The translations under genes and the position numbers were made by a program. A DNA stretch of 64,000 nucleotides. Origin: Frankiaceae bacterium. Lineage in GTDB: Bacteria > Actinomycetota > Actinomycetes > Mycobacteriales > SCTD01. The notes beneath the pieces were generated by a model that was not told where the DNA came from, did no database searches, and saw only the letters and a list, made by a program, of their open reading frames with translations. The number at the start of each line of letters is the position of its first letter. Position 1 is the stretch's first letter. This document shows positions 1 through 9,029 of this stretch, piece after piece. The DNA lies in NCBI GenBank assembly GCA_016650445.1, contig JAENVS010000036.1:99116-163115 (forward strand), in the 5' to 3' direction.

Positions 1-629
1 TGACGGGGCACCACGTGTTCGAGGGCTACGGCCTGACCGAGACCGCACCGGTGCTGACGACAACGCTGATGAGTGAGGTGGCCAAGCCGGATTCCATCGG
101 CCGCGCGGTGCCGGGCATAGAGCTCAAGCTCGTCGACGAGCAGGGCCGGCCGGTCGAGGACGACGACCCGGGCGAGATCTGCGTCCGCGGGGCCAACCTC
201 TTCTCCGGGTACTGGCCCGACGGCGCCGACGGACCGGACGCGGACGGCTGGTTCGCCACCGGTGATGTGGCCTACGTCGATGACGACGGCGACCTTCACC
301 TCGTCGACCGGCGGCGTGAGCTGATCCTGGTGAGCGGCTTCAACGTCTATCCGCGTGAGGTGGAGGACGTCCTCGTCGCGCACATCGACATCGACGAGGC
401 GGCGGTCATCGGGATCGCGCACCCCTACACCGGCGAGTCCGTGAAGGCGCTCGTCGTCCTGCGGCGGGGAGCGCGGCTGTCGGCAGAGGACGTGATCGCG
501 CACTGCGCCGTGTCGCTCGCTCGGTTCAAGTGCCCGACAGCGGTGGAGTTCGTGACCGAGCTGCCCCACTCCGCGACCGGCAAGGTCAGCAAGGGTCAGC
601 TGCGCGAGGCCGGCCTCAAGAGCGCCTGA
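1..629 (+). CDS. Acyl-CoA synthetase (AMP-dependent ligase), C-terminal part
   Basis: This is the 3' part of an adenylate-forming enzyme that activates a carboxylic (probably fatty) acid as acyl-AMP and then the CoA thioester. The reading frame is open from base 3, so the gene starts before the window. Visible motifs of the family are A5 (EGYGLTET), the A7 aspartate (FATGDVAYVDDDG), A8 (DRRRELILVSGFNVYPREVE) and the A10 lysine near the end (ATGKVSKGQL). The stop lies 2 nt before the glutaredoxin-like ATG, so the two are probably co-transcribed. The substrate cannot be told. A second, complete member of the family lies at 42900-44414. Confidence 0.9.
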   Translation, partial: TGHHVFEGYGLTETAPVLTTTLMSEVAKPDSIGRAVPGIELKLVDEQGRPVEDDDPGEICVRGANLFSGYWPDGADGPDADGWFATGDVAYVDDDGDLHLVDRRRELILVSGFNVYPREVEDVLVAHIDIDEAAVIGIAHPYTGESVKALVVLRRGARLSAEDVIAHCAVSLARFKCPTAVEFVTELPHSATGKVSKGQLREAGLKSA

Positions 630-631
630 CG

Positions 632-895
632 ATGGCGCTCCGGCTGCGCCGACGTGAGCGACCGACGCTGGTCACGTTCGTCACGCGGGCCGGCTGCCAC
701 CTATGCGACGTGGCCGAGCCGGTCGTGCGGTCAGCAGCGGAGCACGCGGGCGTCGCCTTCGAGCGCCGTGACGTCGACGCCAGCGACGCCGACCGTGCGG
801 CGTACTCCGACAAGGTGCCGGTTGTCCTGCTCGACGGTCGGGAGCACGCCTACTGGACTGTCGACGAGAAAGCCCTGCGACGGGCCCTGCGCTGA
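632..895 (+). CDS. Glutaredoxin-like thiol-redox protein
   Basis: This 87-residue protein has the thioredoxin-fold pattern of small actinobacterial glutaredoxin-family proteins. A basic N-terminus leads into a beta strand and a CxxC active site (AGCHLC, C22 and C25), and then the cis-proline segment DKVPVVLLDG. The ATG lies 2 nt after the acyl-CoA synthetase stop; longer in-frame starts would overlap that gene and have no domain content. The protein lies immediately before the Rex-controlled haem operon, which fits a redox job, but its substrate is unknown. The family assignment is firm and the exact role is not. Confidence 0.85.
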   Translation: MALRLRRRERPTLVTFVTRAGCHLCDVAEPVVRSAAEHAGVAFERRDVDASDADRAAYSDKVPVVLLDGREHAYWTVDEKALRRALR

Positions 896-942
896 CCGTG
901 TGACGCCGGACACCGGGCCCGCGGGGGTGCAGCCGCCGACTT

Positions 943-958
943 TGTGAATGCGTTCACG
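943..958 (+). promoter_or_regulatory. Rex operator (ROP) upstream of rex-hemACD
   Basis: The 16-mer TGTGAATGCGTTCACG matches 14 of 16 positions of the Streptomyces Rex operator TGTGAACGCGTTCACA. It lies about 50 bp before the rex GTG. An overlapping palindrome, GCGTTC-AC-GAACGC, covers 950-963. Rex is known to repress its own operon and release it when NADH is high, so this is most simply the autoregulatory site. CRP-type regulators read the same TGTGA-N6-TCACA frame and cannot be excluded. Confidence 0.85.
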
Positions 959-1008
959 AACGCGTAACGTCGGCCGCAAGGTACTGAGACGTCCCACCGG
1001 GAGACTTC

Positions 1009-1689
1009 GTGAGCGAGCAGGGCGGCTTCACCGCGTCTGCCCGGCACCGCGACATCCCCGAGGCCAGCGTCGCCCGCCTGCCGGTCTACCTGCGCGCGCT
1101 CTCGGGGCTGGCCGACGCCGGCCACGTCACGGTGTCCAGCGAGGGGCTCGCGACCGCCGCCGGCGTCAACTCGGCCAAGGTCCGCAAGGACCTCTCGCAC
1201 CTGGGGTCCTACGGGACCCGTGGCGTCGGCTACGAGGTCGACGAGCTCGTCCACCACATCAGCAACGCCCTCGGGCTCACGCAGCGCTGGTCTGTCGTCC
1301 TCGTGGGCGTCGGCAACCTCGGGCACGCGCTCGCGGGCTACGCCGGCTTCGCCTCGCGCGGGTTCCGGATCGCCGGCCTGGTCGACGCCGACCCGGCGCG
1401 GGTCGGCGAGCGCGTGGCCGGGCTGACTGTCCGCTCCATCGACGAGCTGGCCGAGGTCGTGACCACCGGGGGTGTCTCGATCGGCGTCATCGCCACGCCG
1501 GCCGGGGCCGCCCAGGTGGTCTGCGACCAGCTGGTGGCCGCAGGAGTGACGAGCATCCTGAACTTCGCGCCGACCGTCCTGCAGGTCCCCGACGGCGTCG
1601 AGCTCCGCAAGGTCGACCTCGCCGTCGAGCTGCAGATCCTGTCGTTCCACGAGCACCGCAAGAGCGTCTCGGGGGCGGTGGGCGCATGA
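1009..1689 (+). CDS. rex: Redox-sensing transcriptional repressor Rex
   Basis: Rex senses the cytoplasmic NADH/NAD+ ratio and represses respiratory genes when NADH is low. The 226 residues show an N-terminal winged helix (about 15-85; SAKVRKDLSHLGSYGTRGVG is the typical recognition region). A Rossmann NAD(H) domain follows, with the glycine motif GVGNLG (100-105). Length is normal for the family. The GTG start follows a GGGAGA ribosome-binding site. The stop overlaps the hemA start (ATGA), which makes rex the first gene of the hem operon, as in Streptomyces. A Rex operator 50 bp upstream predicts autoregulation. Confidence 0.97.
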   Translation: MSEQGGFTASARHRDIPEASVARLPVYLRALSGLADAGHVTVSSEGLATAAGVNSAKVRKDLSHLGSYGTRGVGYEVDELVHHISNALGLTQRWSVVLVGVGNLGHALAGYAGFASRGFRIAGLVDADPARVGERVAGLTVRSIDELAEVVTTGGVSIGVIATPAGAAQVVCDQLVAAGVTSILNFAPTVLQVPDGVELRKVDLAVELQILSFHEHRKSVSGAVGA

Positions 1690-3002
1690 GCGTGCTCGTC
1701 GTCGGGATCTCGCACCGGAGCTCCCCGGTCTCGTTGCTCGAGCGGGTCACTGTCGGCGTCGGTGAGGCCGGCGCGCTGCAGCAGCTGCGGACGACCGGTC
1801 CTGTCGGCGAGGCCGTCGTGCTCGCCACCTGCAACCGCGTCGAGGTCTACGCCGACACCGACGGCTTCCACGCCGGGGTCGATGCGGTCAGCGACCTGCT
1901 CTCGCGACTGTCAGGGGTGCCGTTGGAGGAGCTCTCGAAGCACCTCTACGTGCACTGGGAGGCGCAGGCGGTCCTGCATCTGTTCACCGTCGCCGCGGGC
2001 CTCGACTCGATGGTCATCGGCGAGTCGCAGATCCTCGGCCAGCTCCGTCGTGCCTACGCCGCGGCTCGCGGCGACGACACCGCTGGGCGGGTGCTGCACG
2101 AGCTCTTCCAGCGCGCCTTGCGGGCCGGAAAGCGCGCCCACGCCGAGACCGGCATCGACGAGGCCGGCCGCTCGCTCGTGACGGTCGGGCTCGAGCACGC
2201 GGCGGCCGCCGTGGGTCAGGTCTCCGGATCCCAGGTGCTGGTCGTGGGGGCCGGTTCGATGGCCGCTCTCGCGGGTGCGACCCTGCGACGGCAGGGTGCC
2301 GCACGCATCGTCGTCGCCAACCGGACACCGGAGCACGCCCGGCGACTGGCCACGTCGCTCGACGGTCTGAGCGTCGGTTTCGACGACCTCGAGACCGCGA
2401 TCGGCCAGGCCGACATCGTCGTGTCCTGCACCGGCGCGACCGGCACCGTGCTCGACGCCGGCACGGTCGAGCGTGGCCTGAAGATGCGCGAGGGCAGGCC
2501 GATCGCCCTGGTCGACCTCGCCCTTCCTCGCGACATCGACGAGGCGGTGCGTCGGCTGCCGGGAGTCACGCTCATCGACCTCACCTCGCTGCAGGAGGTG
2601 CTGCGCAGCACCGAGACCGGCGATGACGTCGACGCGGCGCGCGCGATCGTCACCGAGGAGGTCGGCACCTTCCTCGCCTGGCAGATGGCGAGCCGCGTCG
2701 CGCCGACCGTCATCGCCTTGCGCAGCAGGGCTGACGAGGTCGTGGCGGCGGAGCTCGATCGACTTGCGTCCCGACTGCCCGACCTCGACGACCGGGCCCG
2801 TACCGAGCTCGAGGCGACCGTGCGTCGGGTGGTCGACAAGCTGCTGCACACACCGACCGTGCGGGTGAAGGAGCTGACCGACGCACCCGAGGGCTTGTCG
2901 TACGCCGATGCGCTGCGCGAGCTCTTCGGCCTCGACCGCGCCGCACCCGCTGCTGTCGCGTCGGCACCCCTCGCACTCGAGGAGGACGACGACGATGGCT
3001 GA
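1686..3002 (+). CDS. hemA: Glutamyl-tRNA reductase
   Basis: HemA makes glutamate-1-semialdehyde from glutamyl-tRNA with NADPH, the first step of C5-pathway tetrapyrrole synthesis. The 438-residue protein carries the N-terminal GISHRSSPVSLLERV signature and the catalytic cysteine in ATCNRVEVY (C49). The family motif GESQILGQ follows, then an NADPH Rossmann domain (VLVVGAGSMAALAG) and a C-terminal helical dimerisation domain. The ATG overlaps the rex stop by 4 nt, and the gene overlaps hemC by 8 nt, so translation is probably coupled. The acidic end (EEDDDDG) is unremarkable for actinobacteria. Confidence 0.97.
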   Translation: MSVLVVGISHRSSPVSLLERVTVGVGEAGALQQLRTTGPVGEAVVLATCNRVEVYADTDGFHAGVDAVSDLLSRLSGVPLEELSKHLYVHWEAQAVLHLFTVAAGLDSMVIGESQILGQLRRAYAAARGDDTAGRVLHELFQRALRAGKRAHAETGIDEAGRSLVTVGLEHAAAAVGQVSGSQVLVVGAGSMAALAGATLRRQGAARIVVANRTPEHARRLATSLDGLSVGFDDLETAIGQADIVVSCTGATGTVLDAGTVERGLKMREGRPIALVDLALPRDIDEAVRRLPGVTLIDLTSLQEVLRSTETGDDVDAARAIVTEEVGTFLAWQMASRVAPTVIALRSRADEVVAAELDRLASRLPDLDDRARTELEATVRRVVDKLLHTPTVRVKELTDAPEGLSYADALRELFGLDRAAPAAVASAPLALEEDDDDG

Positions 3003-3924
3003 CCGCCTCCTGCGCCTCGGCACCCGAGGCAGTGCCCTCGCGCTCGCCCAGTCCGGTGGCGTCGCGGCGACCGTCATCGCCGAGCTCTCCCGGCACGTGG
3101 AGATGGTGTCCGTGCAGACTGCCGGCGACCTCTCGCCCGCGGCGATCAGCACGCTCGGCGGCACCGGCGTGTTCGTCACGGCTCTTCGTGACGCGCTGCT
3201 TTCCGACGAGGTCGACTTCGCCGTGCACTCCTACAAGGACCTGCCCACGGCTCCGGCGGCGGGGCTCGTCGTCGTCGCCGTCCCCCTCCGGCAGGACGCC
3301 CGCGACGTGCTGGTGGCTCGCGACGGGCTCACCCTGGGCGAGCTGCCGGCCGGATCACGGATCGGCACCGGCTCGCCCCGGCGTACGGCCCAGCTTCTCG
3401 CTCTCGGCCTCGGGCTCGGGGTCGTGCCGATCCGCGGCAACGTCGACACGCGCATCCGCAAGGTCATCGACGGCGAGGTCGACGGCGTGGTGCTCGCTCG
3501 TGCGGGGCTGGCGCGGCTCGACCGCCTCGACGAGATCACCGAGGTGATCGACCCGCTACAGATGCTTCCCGCCCCTGCCCAGGGAGCCCTCGCGATCGAG
3601 TGCCGCGCCGACGACGACGAGCTGCTCGAGCTGCTCGCGTCGCTCGACGACCCCGACACGCGCGCCGCGGTCGACGCAGAGCGCGCGCTGCTGGCGGCGC
3701 TCGAGGCCGGTTGCACCGCCCCCGTGGGGGCACTGGCCGACGTGGCCGAAGGTGACGACGGCAGTGAGCTCTTCCTCCGCGGCCTCGTGGCCGCGGTCGA
3801 TGGAACAGACGTGGTTCGCCTCTCGGCGACCGGTCCGACCTCCGACGCGCTGGGGGTGGGGAGCCGGCTCGCTGCCGAGCTCCTCGATCTCGGCGCTGCG
3901 GACCTGATGGGAGTAACCCGATGA
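2995..3924 (+). CDS. hemC: Porphobilinogen deaminase (hydroxymethylbilane synthase)
   Basis: HemC polymerises four porphobilinogens into hydroxymethylbilane. The 309 residues contain the N-terminal LRLGTRGSALALAQ signature, the substrate-binding HSYKDLP segment, RIGTGSPRR, and the cysteine that anchors the dipyrromethane cofactor (LEAGCTAPVGA, C240). The ATG lies inside the end of hemA behind a GAGGAGG ribosome-binding site, and the stop overlaps the next ATG by 4 nt. Gene order hemA-hemC-hemD is standard for the phylum. The step order matches: HemB, encoded further downstream, makes its substrate. Confidence 0.97.
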   Translation: MADRLLRLGTRGSALALAQSGGVAATVIAELSRHVEMVSVQTAGDLSPAAISTLGGTGVFVTALRDALLSDEVDFAVHSYKDLPTAPAAGLVVVAVPLRQDARDVLVARDGLTLGELPAGSRIGTGSPRRTAQLLALGLGLGVVPIRGNVDTRIRKVIDGEVDGVVLARAGLARLDRLDEITEVIDPLQMLPAPAQGALAIECRADDDELLELLASLDDPDTRAAVDAERALLAALEAGCTAPVGALADVAEGDDGSELFLRGLVAAVDGTDVVRLSATGPTSDALGVGSRLAAELLDLGAADLMGVTR

Positions 3925-5459
3925 GTTCCACCCGTGCCCGCAAGCCCGCCGGCTCCGTCGCCCTCGTGGGGGCCGGCACCGGCGACCCGGGGCTGCTGGC
4001 GGTCCGTGCGACCGAGCTGCTCTCGGCGGCCGACCTCGTCCTTGCCGATGCGCGCTGCGGTGACGCCGTGCTCGCCCTGGCCGGACCGGAGGCGGAGGTC
4101 GTCGTGACCGCACCCGGCGACCTGCAGGGCGCTGCGTTGGTCGCTGCCGCCAAGGAGGGTCGGACCGTCGTGCGACTGCTGCCCGGAGACCCCTTCGTGT
4201 CCGACGAGGGGCCGAAGGAGGCCGAGGCGGTCGTCAAGGGCAAGCAGCGGCTGGAGGTCGTTCCCGGCGTACCGCACGCCGTTGCGGTGCCCAACTACGC
4301 CGGTGTCGCCATCGGGCTGCCGCGCACGGTCGCGCGGGTCGCCGACGGGACAGACTGGCGTGGCCTCGCCGCGGCCCCCGGCACGCTCGTGCTGCTGGCA
4401 ACCGCCGGTGACGTCGGCAAGGCGGCGGCGTCGCTCGTCGAGCACGGACGCAAGGCCGACACCGCGGTGTCCGTCACTGTCGGCGGTACGACGTCGCATC
4501 AGCGCACCGTCATCACGACGCTCAACGCGGCCGACACCGACGTGCGTGGCCTCGACGGCGATGTCGTCGTCGTCGTCGGCGACCCCGTGAAGAAGGCCGA
4601 GCGCCTGTCGTGGTTCGAGAGCCGGCCGCTCTACGGCTGGAAGGTGCTGGTCCCGCGCACCCGCGACCAGGCCGGCGCGCTGTCCGCGCAGCTGCGCGGC
4701 TACGGAGCGGTGCCCGTCGAGGTCCCGACGATCGCCGTCGAGCCGCCGCGCACGCCGGCTCCGATGGACCGCGCGGTCAAGGGCATCGGCGACGGTCGCT
4801 ACATGTGGGTCGCGTTCACCTCGACCAACGCCGTCAAGGCGGTGCGCGAGAAGCTCGAGGAGTGCGGTCTCGACGCGCGCATCTTCAGCGGGGTGAAGGT
4901 CGCCGCCGTGGGTGACGCGACCGCGCAGGCGCTCGTCGACTTCGGCATCCGCCCCGATCTCGTGCCGTCCGGCGAGCAGTCGAGCGAGGGCCTGCTGAAG
5001 GACTGGGCGCCGTACGACGACACGTTCGACCCGATCGATCGCGTCTTCCTGCCGCGCGCCGACATCGCGACCGACACCCTCGTCGCCGGCCTGAAGGACC
5101 TCGGCTGGGCGGTCGACGACGTCACTGCCTACCGGACGGTGCGGGCCGCGCCGCCGCCGGCCGAGACCCGCGAGGCCTTGAAGGGCGGCGGCTTCGACGC
5201 AGTCCTGTTCACCTCGTCGTCGACGGTGCGCAACCTCGTCGGCATCGCCGGCAAGCCGCACGACACGACCGTCCTCGCGTGCATCGGCCCGGCCACGAAG
5301 GCGGCGGCGGAGGAGCTCGGCCTACGGGTCGACGTGCTGTCGCCGAAGCCCGACGTCGCCACCCTCGTCGAGGCGCTCGCCGACTTCGCGGCTGCCCGCC
5401 GGGCCGCCGGCGAGGCTCCGCCCAGCGCAGGGCGCAAGAAGAAGGCCGCCAAGCGGTGA
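3921..5459 (+). CDS. hemD: Uroporphyrinogen-III synthase fused to a methyltransferase-like domain
   Basis: The C-terminal half (about 235-490) is a HemD-type domain that cyclises hydroxymethylbilane to uroporphyrinogen III. It begins at PLYGWKVLVPRTRDQAG and contains the family segments WVAFTSTNAV and DAVLFTSSSTVRNL. The N-terminal half (about 12-230) resembles uroporphyrinogen-III C-methyltransferase (CobA/SUMT: VALVGAGTGDPGLLAVRA, LLPGDPFVS, VVPGVPHAVAV). Several SUMT hallmarks are altered or missing: DARC for DRLV, no glycine before GDPF, and AIGLPRT for PLTHR. I infer that the methylation domain may be weak or inactive in sirohaem/B12 supply. The lysine-rich tail KKKAAKR is typical. HemB starts within the stop. 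Confidence 0.93.
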   Translation: MSSTRARKPAGSVALVGAGTGDPGLLAVRATELLSAADLVLADARCGDAVLALAGPEAEVVVTAPGDLQGAALVAAAKEGRTVVRLLPGDPFVSDEGPKEAEAVVKGKQRLEVVPGVPHAVAVPNYAGVAIGLPRTVARVADGTDWRGLAAAPGTLVLLATAGDVGKAAASLVEHGRKADTAVSVTVGGTTSHQRTVITTLNAADTDVRGLDGDVVVVVGDPVKKAERLSWFESRPLYGWKVLVPRTRDQAGALSAQLRGYGAVPVEVPTIAVEPPRTPAPMDRAVKGIGDGRYMWVAFTSTNAVKAVREKLEECGLDARIFSGVKVAAVGDATAQALVDFGIRPDLVPSGEQSSEGLLKDWAPYDDTFDPIDRVFLPRADIATDTLVAGLKDLGWAVDDVTAYRTVRAAPPPAETREALKGGGFDAVLFTSSSTVRNLVGIAGKPHDTTVLACIGPATKAAAEELGLRVDVLSPKPDVATLVEALADFAAARRAAGEAPPSAGRKKKAAKR

Positions 5460-6472
5460 CCGCACGCCCGGGGGCAGCCTTTCCGGGAGCCCGTTTCCCG
5501 GCGTCGCGACCTCGTCGGCTGCGTCGTACGCCGGCGTTGCGCCGGCTCGTCGCCGAGGTGCGTCTCGACCCGGCCGACCTGGTGCTGCCGGTCTTCGTCA
5601 AGGAGGGCCTCTCCGCACCGGCGCCGATCGCGTCCATGCCGGGCGTCGTGCAGCACACCCGCGACTCGGTCCGCAAGGCGGCGCATGAAGCGGTCGAGGC
5701 CGGCGTCGGCGGGCTCATCGTCTTCGGCATCCCGGCGGTCAAGGACGCACGCGGCTCGGGGGCTGACGACCCGGGCGGCATCGTGCAGCTCGCGGTGCAG
5801 GACCTCGTCGCGGAGGTCGGTGACGCGACCGTCGTCATGACGGACCTGTGCCTGGACGAGTACACCGATCACGGCCACTGCGGCTTGCTGACCGCCGAGG
5901 GCGACGTCGACAACGACGCGACGCTGGAGCGCTACGCATCCGCTGCGGTTGCGCAGGCCCGCGCGGGCTCTCAGGTCATCGCCCCCAGCGGGATGATGGA
6001 CGGCCAGGTCGCGGCGATCCGCGCGGCCCTCGACGGAGCCGGCTTCGCCACGACGCCGATCCTCGCCTACAGCGCGAAGTACGCGAGCGCCTTCTACGGG
6101 CCGTTCCGTGATGCCGCCGAGTGCGCACCGCAGTTCGGTGACCGGTCGGCGTACCAGCAGGACCCGGCCCGCGCGACCGCCGACGGCGTGCGCGAGGCAC
6201 TGCTCGATGTCGCCGAGGGTGCCGACGCCGTCATGGTGAAGCCGGCCATGGCCTATCTCGACGTCGTGCGCGCTGTCGCCGAGGCTGTCGACGTGCCGGT
6301 CGCGGCCTACCAGGTCAGTGGTGAGTACGCGATGGTCGAGGCGGCTGCCGCGCAGGGCTGGATCGACCGACGTCGCATCGTGCTCGAGACGCTCACCGGC
6401 ATCCGTCGCGCGGGTGCGGGCATGGTGCTGACCTACTGGGCTGCCGAAGCCGCGGGTTGGCTCGCGGAGTGA
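5456..6472 (+). CDS. hemB: Delta-aminolevulinic acid dehydratase (porphobilinogen synthase)
   Basis: HemB condenses two 5-aminolevulinates into porphobilinogen. The 338-residue protein has the family start [15 protein letters not shown] and [10 protein letters not shown]. Two active-site lysine regions are present, [14 protein letters not shown] and [11 protein letters not shown]. The metal region reads [14 protein letters not shown]. It keeps two of the cysteine positions of zinc-type enzymes but has Asp in place of the middle cysteine, so metal use is uncertain. The GTG overlaps the hemD stop by 4 nt. The longer frame upstream lies wholly inside hemD and was rejected. Confidence 0.96.
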   Translation: MTARPGAAFPGARFPASRPRRLRRTPALRRLVAEVRLDPADLVLPVFVKEGLSAPAPIASMPGVVQHTRDSVRKAAHEAVEAGVGGLIVFGIPAVKDARGSGADDPGGIVQLAVQDLVAEVGDATVVMTDLCLDEYTDHGHCGLLTAEGDVDNDATLERYASAAVAQARAGSQVIAPSGMMDGQVAAIRAALDGAGFATTPILAYSAKYASAFYGPFRDAAECAPQFGDRSAYQQDPARATADGVREALLDVAEGADAVMVKPAMAYLDVVRAVAEAVDVPVAAYQVSGEYAMVEAAAAQGWIDRRRIVLETLTGIRRAGAGMVLTYWAAEAAGWLAE

Positions 6473-7773
6473 CCTACCCGTACGAGGCTCCCGCTTCGCA
6501 GGCCCTGTTCGATCGGGCGGCTGCCGTCACTCCGGGTGGCGTCAACTCGCCGGTGCGCGCGTTCGGCGCTGTCGGCGGGACCCCGCGGTTCATGGTGTCG
6601 GGGCGCGGGCCGTACCTCACCGACGCCGACGGTCGCGAGTACGTCGACCTGGTCTGCTCCTGGGGGCCGATGATCCTCGGCCACGCCCACCCTGCCGTCG
6701 TCGACGCCATCCGTGCGGCAGCAGGCCACGGCACCTCCTTCGGTACGCCGTCGCCCGGTGAGGTCGAGCTGGCCGAGGAGATCGTTGCGAGGGTCGACCC
6801 CGTCGAGCAGGTGCGGCTGGTCAGCTCGGGCACCGAGGCGACGATGAGCGCCCTCCGGCTGGCCCGTGGCTTCACCGGCCGGAGCAAGGTGGTGAAGTTC
6901 GCCGGCTGCTACCACGGCCACGTCGACGCGCTGCTCGCCAGCGCGGGCTCGGGGGTCGTGACCTTCGGGCTGCCCGACACCCCTGGGGTCACCGGCGCCA
7001 GCGCCGCCGACACGATCGTGCTGCCCTACAACGACCTGGCGCTGGTCGCCGCCGCGTTCGAGGAGCACGGTGACCAGATCGCCTGCGTCATCACCGAGGC
7101 CGCCGCCGCCAACATGGGTGTCGTCCCGCCGCTGCCTGGGTTCAACGCCGGCCTGCAGTCGCTCTGCGCGCAGTACGGCGCGCTGTTCATCAGTGACGAG
7201 GTCATGACCGGCTTCCGGGTCTCGCGCTCGGGGTGGTTCGGCATCGAGGGCGTGGTGCCTGACCTGATGACGTTCGGCAAGGTGATGGGTGGCGGACTGC
7301 CCGCAGCCGCCTTCGGTGGCCGCCGCGACGTCATGAGCCATCTCGCACCGGCCGGCCCGGTCTACCAGGCGGGGACCCTGAGCGGGAACCCCGTCGCGGT
7401 GGCAGCGGGGCTCGCCCAGCTGCGGCACTGCACCGACGACGTCTACGCCCACGTCGACCGGACCGCGGCCACGGTCGCGCGGCTGGTGAGCGAGGCGTTG
7501 GAGAAGGAAGGCGTCGAGCACCGGGTCAACACGGCCGGGAGCCTGTTCGGCGTCTTCTTCTGCGACCACGCCGTCGTCGACTTCGCCACTGCGACCTCCC
7601 AGAACGTCCTGCGCTACAAGGCGTTCTTCCACGAGATGCTCGCTCGCGGCGTCTACCTCCCGCCGTCGGCGTACGAAGCGTGGTTCGTCGGCGCGACGCA
7701 CGACGACGCGGTTCTCGAGCGGATCGCGGAGGCGGCGCCGCACGCAGCCCGCGCCGCCGCGGACGTCGCATGA
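6469..7773 (+). CDS. hemL: Glutamate-1-semialdehyde 2,1-aminomutase
   Basis: HemL is the PLP enzyme that turns glutamate-1-semialdehyde, the HemA product, into 5-aminolevulinate. Its 434 residues begin with the classic [19 protein letters not shown]. They include the cofactor segment [35 protein letters not shown] and the PLP lysine in [18 protein letters not shown]. The GTG overlaps the hemB stop (GTGA). With hemA, C, D and B upstream, the operon encodes every step from glutamyl-tRNA to uroporphyrinogen III. The stop overlaps the phosphatase ATG. Confidence 0.97.
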   Translation: MTYPYEAPASQALFDRAAAVTPGGVNSPVRAFGAVGGTPRFMVSGRGPYLTDADGREYVDLVCSWGPMILGHAHPAVVDAIRAAAGHGTSFGTPSPGEVELAEEIVARVDPVEQVRLVSSGTEATMSALRLARGFTGRSKVVKFAGCYHGHVDALLASAGSGVVTFGLPDTPGVTGASAADTIVLPYNDLALVAAAFEEHGDQIACVITEAAAANMGVVPPLPGFNAGLQSLCAQYGALFISDEVMTGFRVSRSGWFGIEGVVPDLMTFGKVMGGGLPAAAFGGRRDVMSHLAPAGPVYQAGTLSGNPVAVAAGLAQLRHCTDDVYAHVDRTAATVARLVSEALEKEGVEHRVNTAGSLFGVFFCDHAVVDFATATSQNVLRYKAFFHEMLARGVYLPPSAYEAWFVGATHDDAVLERIAEAAPHAARAAADVA

Positions 7774-8396
7774 GGACGACGGTCCACCTGCTCCGGCACG
7801 GTGAGGTCCACAACCCCGACCGAATCCTCTACGGGCGGATGCCCGGCTTCCGGCTCTCCGACGACGGCCTGGAGATGGCGCACGCGGCCGGCATGGCGCT
7901 CCGTGATCGAGACGTGGTGGAGGTCGTGTCGTCACCGCTGCAGCGGGCCCAGGAGACGGCCGAGCCGATCGCCGACGTCTTCGGCCTCGCGGTCACGACC
8001 GATGACCGGCTGATCGAGGCGGCCAACATCTTCGAGGGCGAGAAGGCGCTCGAGGACGGTGCGTGGAAGGCGCCGCACAACTGGCGGCACCTGCGCAACC
8101 CGCTCGAGCCGTCCTGGGGCGAGCCGTACGCCGAGCTGGCCGCCCGGATGCTCGCCGCGGTGGAGGACGTGCGGGACCGCGTCCACGGTCACGAGGCCGT
8201 CCTCGTCAGCCACCAGCTGCCGATCTGGACGGTGCGTCGGCTCGTCGAGGGGCGCCGGTTGTGGCACCGGCCGGACCAGCGGCAGTGCGGGCTCGCCTCG
8301 CTGACCAGCCTGACGTGGGTCGGGGGTCGGCTCGACCGCGTGACGTACAGCGAGCCGGCCGGTGAGGCCAGCCGCCGACCCGGCAAGGGCGCCTGA
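7770..8396 (+). CDS. Histidine phosphatase family protein (phosphoglycerate-mutase fold)
   Basis: This 208-residue protein has the phosphohistidine signature [17 protein letters not shown] near the N-terminus, [15 protein letters not shown], a glutamate-bearing insert and the second histidine in [13 protein letters not shown]. The fold catalyses phosphotransfer through the RHG histidine. Members next to haem and cytochrome c genes are common in actinobacteria, but the substrate is not established. The ATG overlaps the hemL stop by 4 nt, so it belongs to the hem operon. A 48-nt gap then separates it from the cytochrome c maturation genes. Confidence 0.88.
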   Translation: MRTTVHLLRHGEVHNPDRILYGRMPGFRLSDDGLEMAHAAGMALRDRDVVEVVSSPLQRAQETAEPIADVFGLAVTTDDRLIEAANIFEGEKALEDGAWKAPHNWRHLRNPLEPSWGEPYAELAARMLAAVEDVRDRVHGHEAVLVSHQLPIWTVRRLVEGRRLWHRPDQRQCGLASLTSLTWVGGRLDRVTYSEPAGEASRRPGKGA

Positions 8397-8444
8397 CGGC
8401 ATCACCGATACTGGAACCCGCCACCGACGAGACTGGAAGATCCC

Positions 8445-9023
8445 GTGCGAGCGCCCGCTGGACCCATCGCCCTGTGCGCCCTGACGGCAGCCCTGCTGTC
8501 CGGCTGCACCGGCAAGAACGCGACGACGGACGGCACGAGCGGCCCCTTGCTCAGGACGCTCGGCGACGGCAACCACATCCTGCGGGTGGAGGACCGCATT
8601 CCGGCACCGACGATCCGCGGCGTCACGCTGGACGGCGACTCCCTCGACGTCCGCTCGCTGCGCGGCAAGGTGGTCGTCCTGAACTTCTGGGCGTCCTGGT
8701 GCGCGCCCTGCCGGGCCGAGTCGCCCAACCTCGTCAAGGTCGCGACCGACAACGCGTCGAACGGAGTGACCTTCGTCGGCGTGAACTTCAAGGACGACCG
8801 GGGCTCCGCCCGCCGGTTCGACGACGTGCACGCCGTGCCCTACCCGTCGCTGTTCGACCAGCCCGGCGTGATCCTCACGCGCTTTCGCACGCTGGTCCCG
8901 CAGCAGCCGCCGAGCACCGTCCTCATCGACCGCTCCGGCCGGATCGCCGGGATCTTCCGGGGCGGCGTGACGGAGACCGAGCTCTCCGGTCCCGTGCAGG
9001 CGCTCGCCGCCGAGTCGGCCTGA
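8445..9023 (+). CDS. TlpA/ResA-type thiol:disulfide lipoprotein
   Basis: This is an extracytoplasmic thioredoxin-like protein, probably the reductant that keeps apocytochrome c haem-binding cysteines reduced. A short hydrophobic leader ends in the lipobox LLSGC (C21), so it should be a membrane-anchored lipoprotein. The mature part carries VVLNFWASWCAPCRAE with the redox pair C86/C89, then VGVNFKDDRGSARRF and the cis-proline region PPSTVLIDRSGRI. It is followed by ccdA, resB and ccsB, which together form a System II cytochrome c assembly unit. The GTG start at the leader is the only one that gives a signal peptide. Confidence 0.92.
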   Translation: MRAPAGPIALCALTAALLSGCTGKNATTDGTSGPLLRTLGDGNHILRVEDRIPAPTIRGVTLDGDSLDVRSLRGKVVVLNFWASWCAPCRAESPNLVKVATDNASNGVTFVGVNFKDDRGSARRFDDVHAVPYPSLFDQPGVILTRFRTLVPQQPPSTVLIDRSGRIAGIFRGGVTETELSGPVQALAAESA

Positions 9024-9029
9024 CCGCAG

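Noticed and set aside
3231..5261. Long antisense open frame (676 codons) opposite hemC-hemD
   Set aside because: Arg/Gly/His-rich shadow of high-GC coding DNA; the plus strand carries clear hem genes with motifs.
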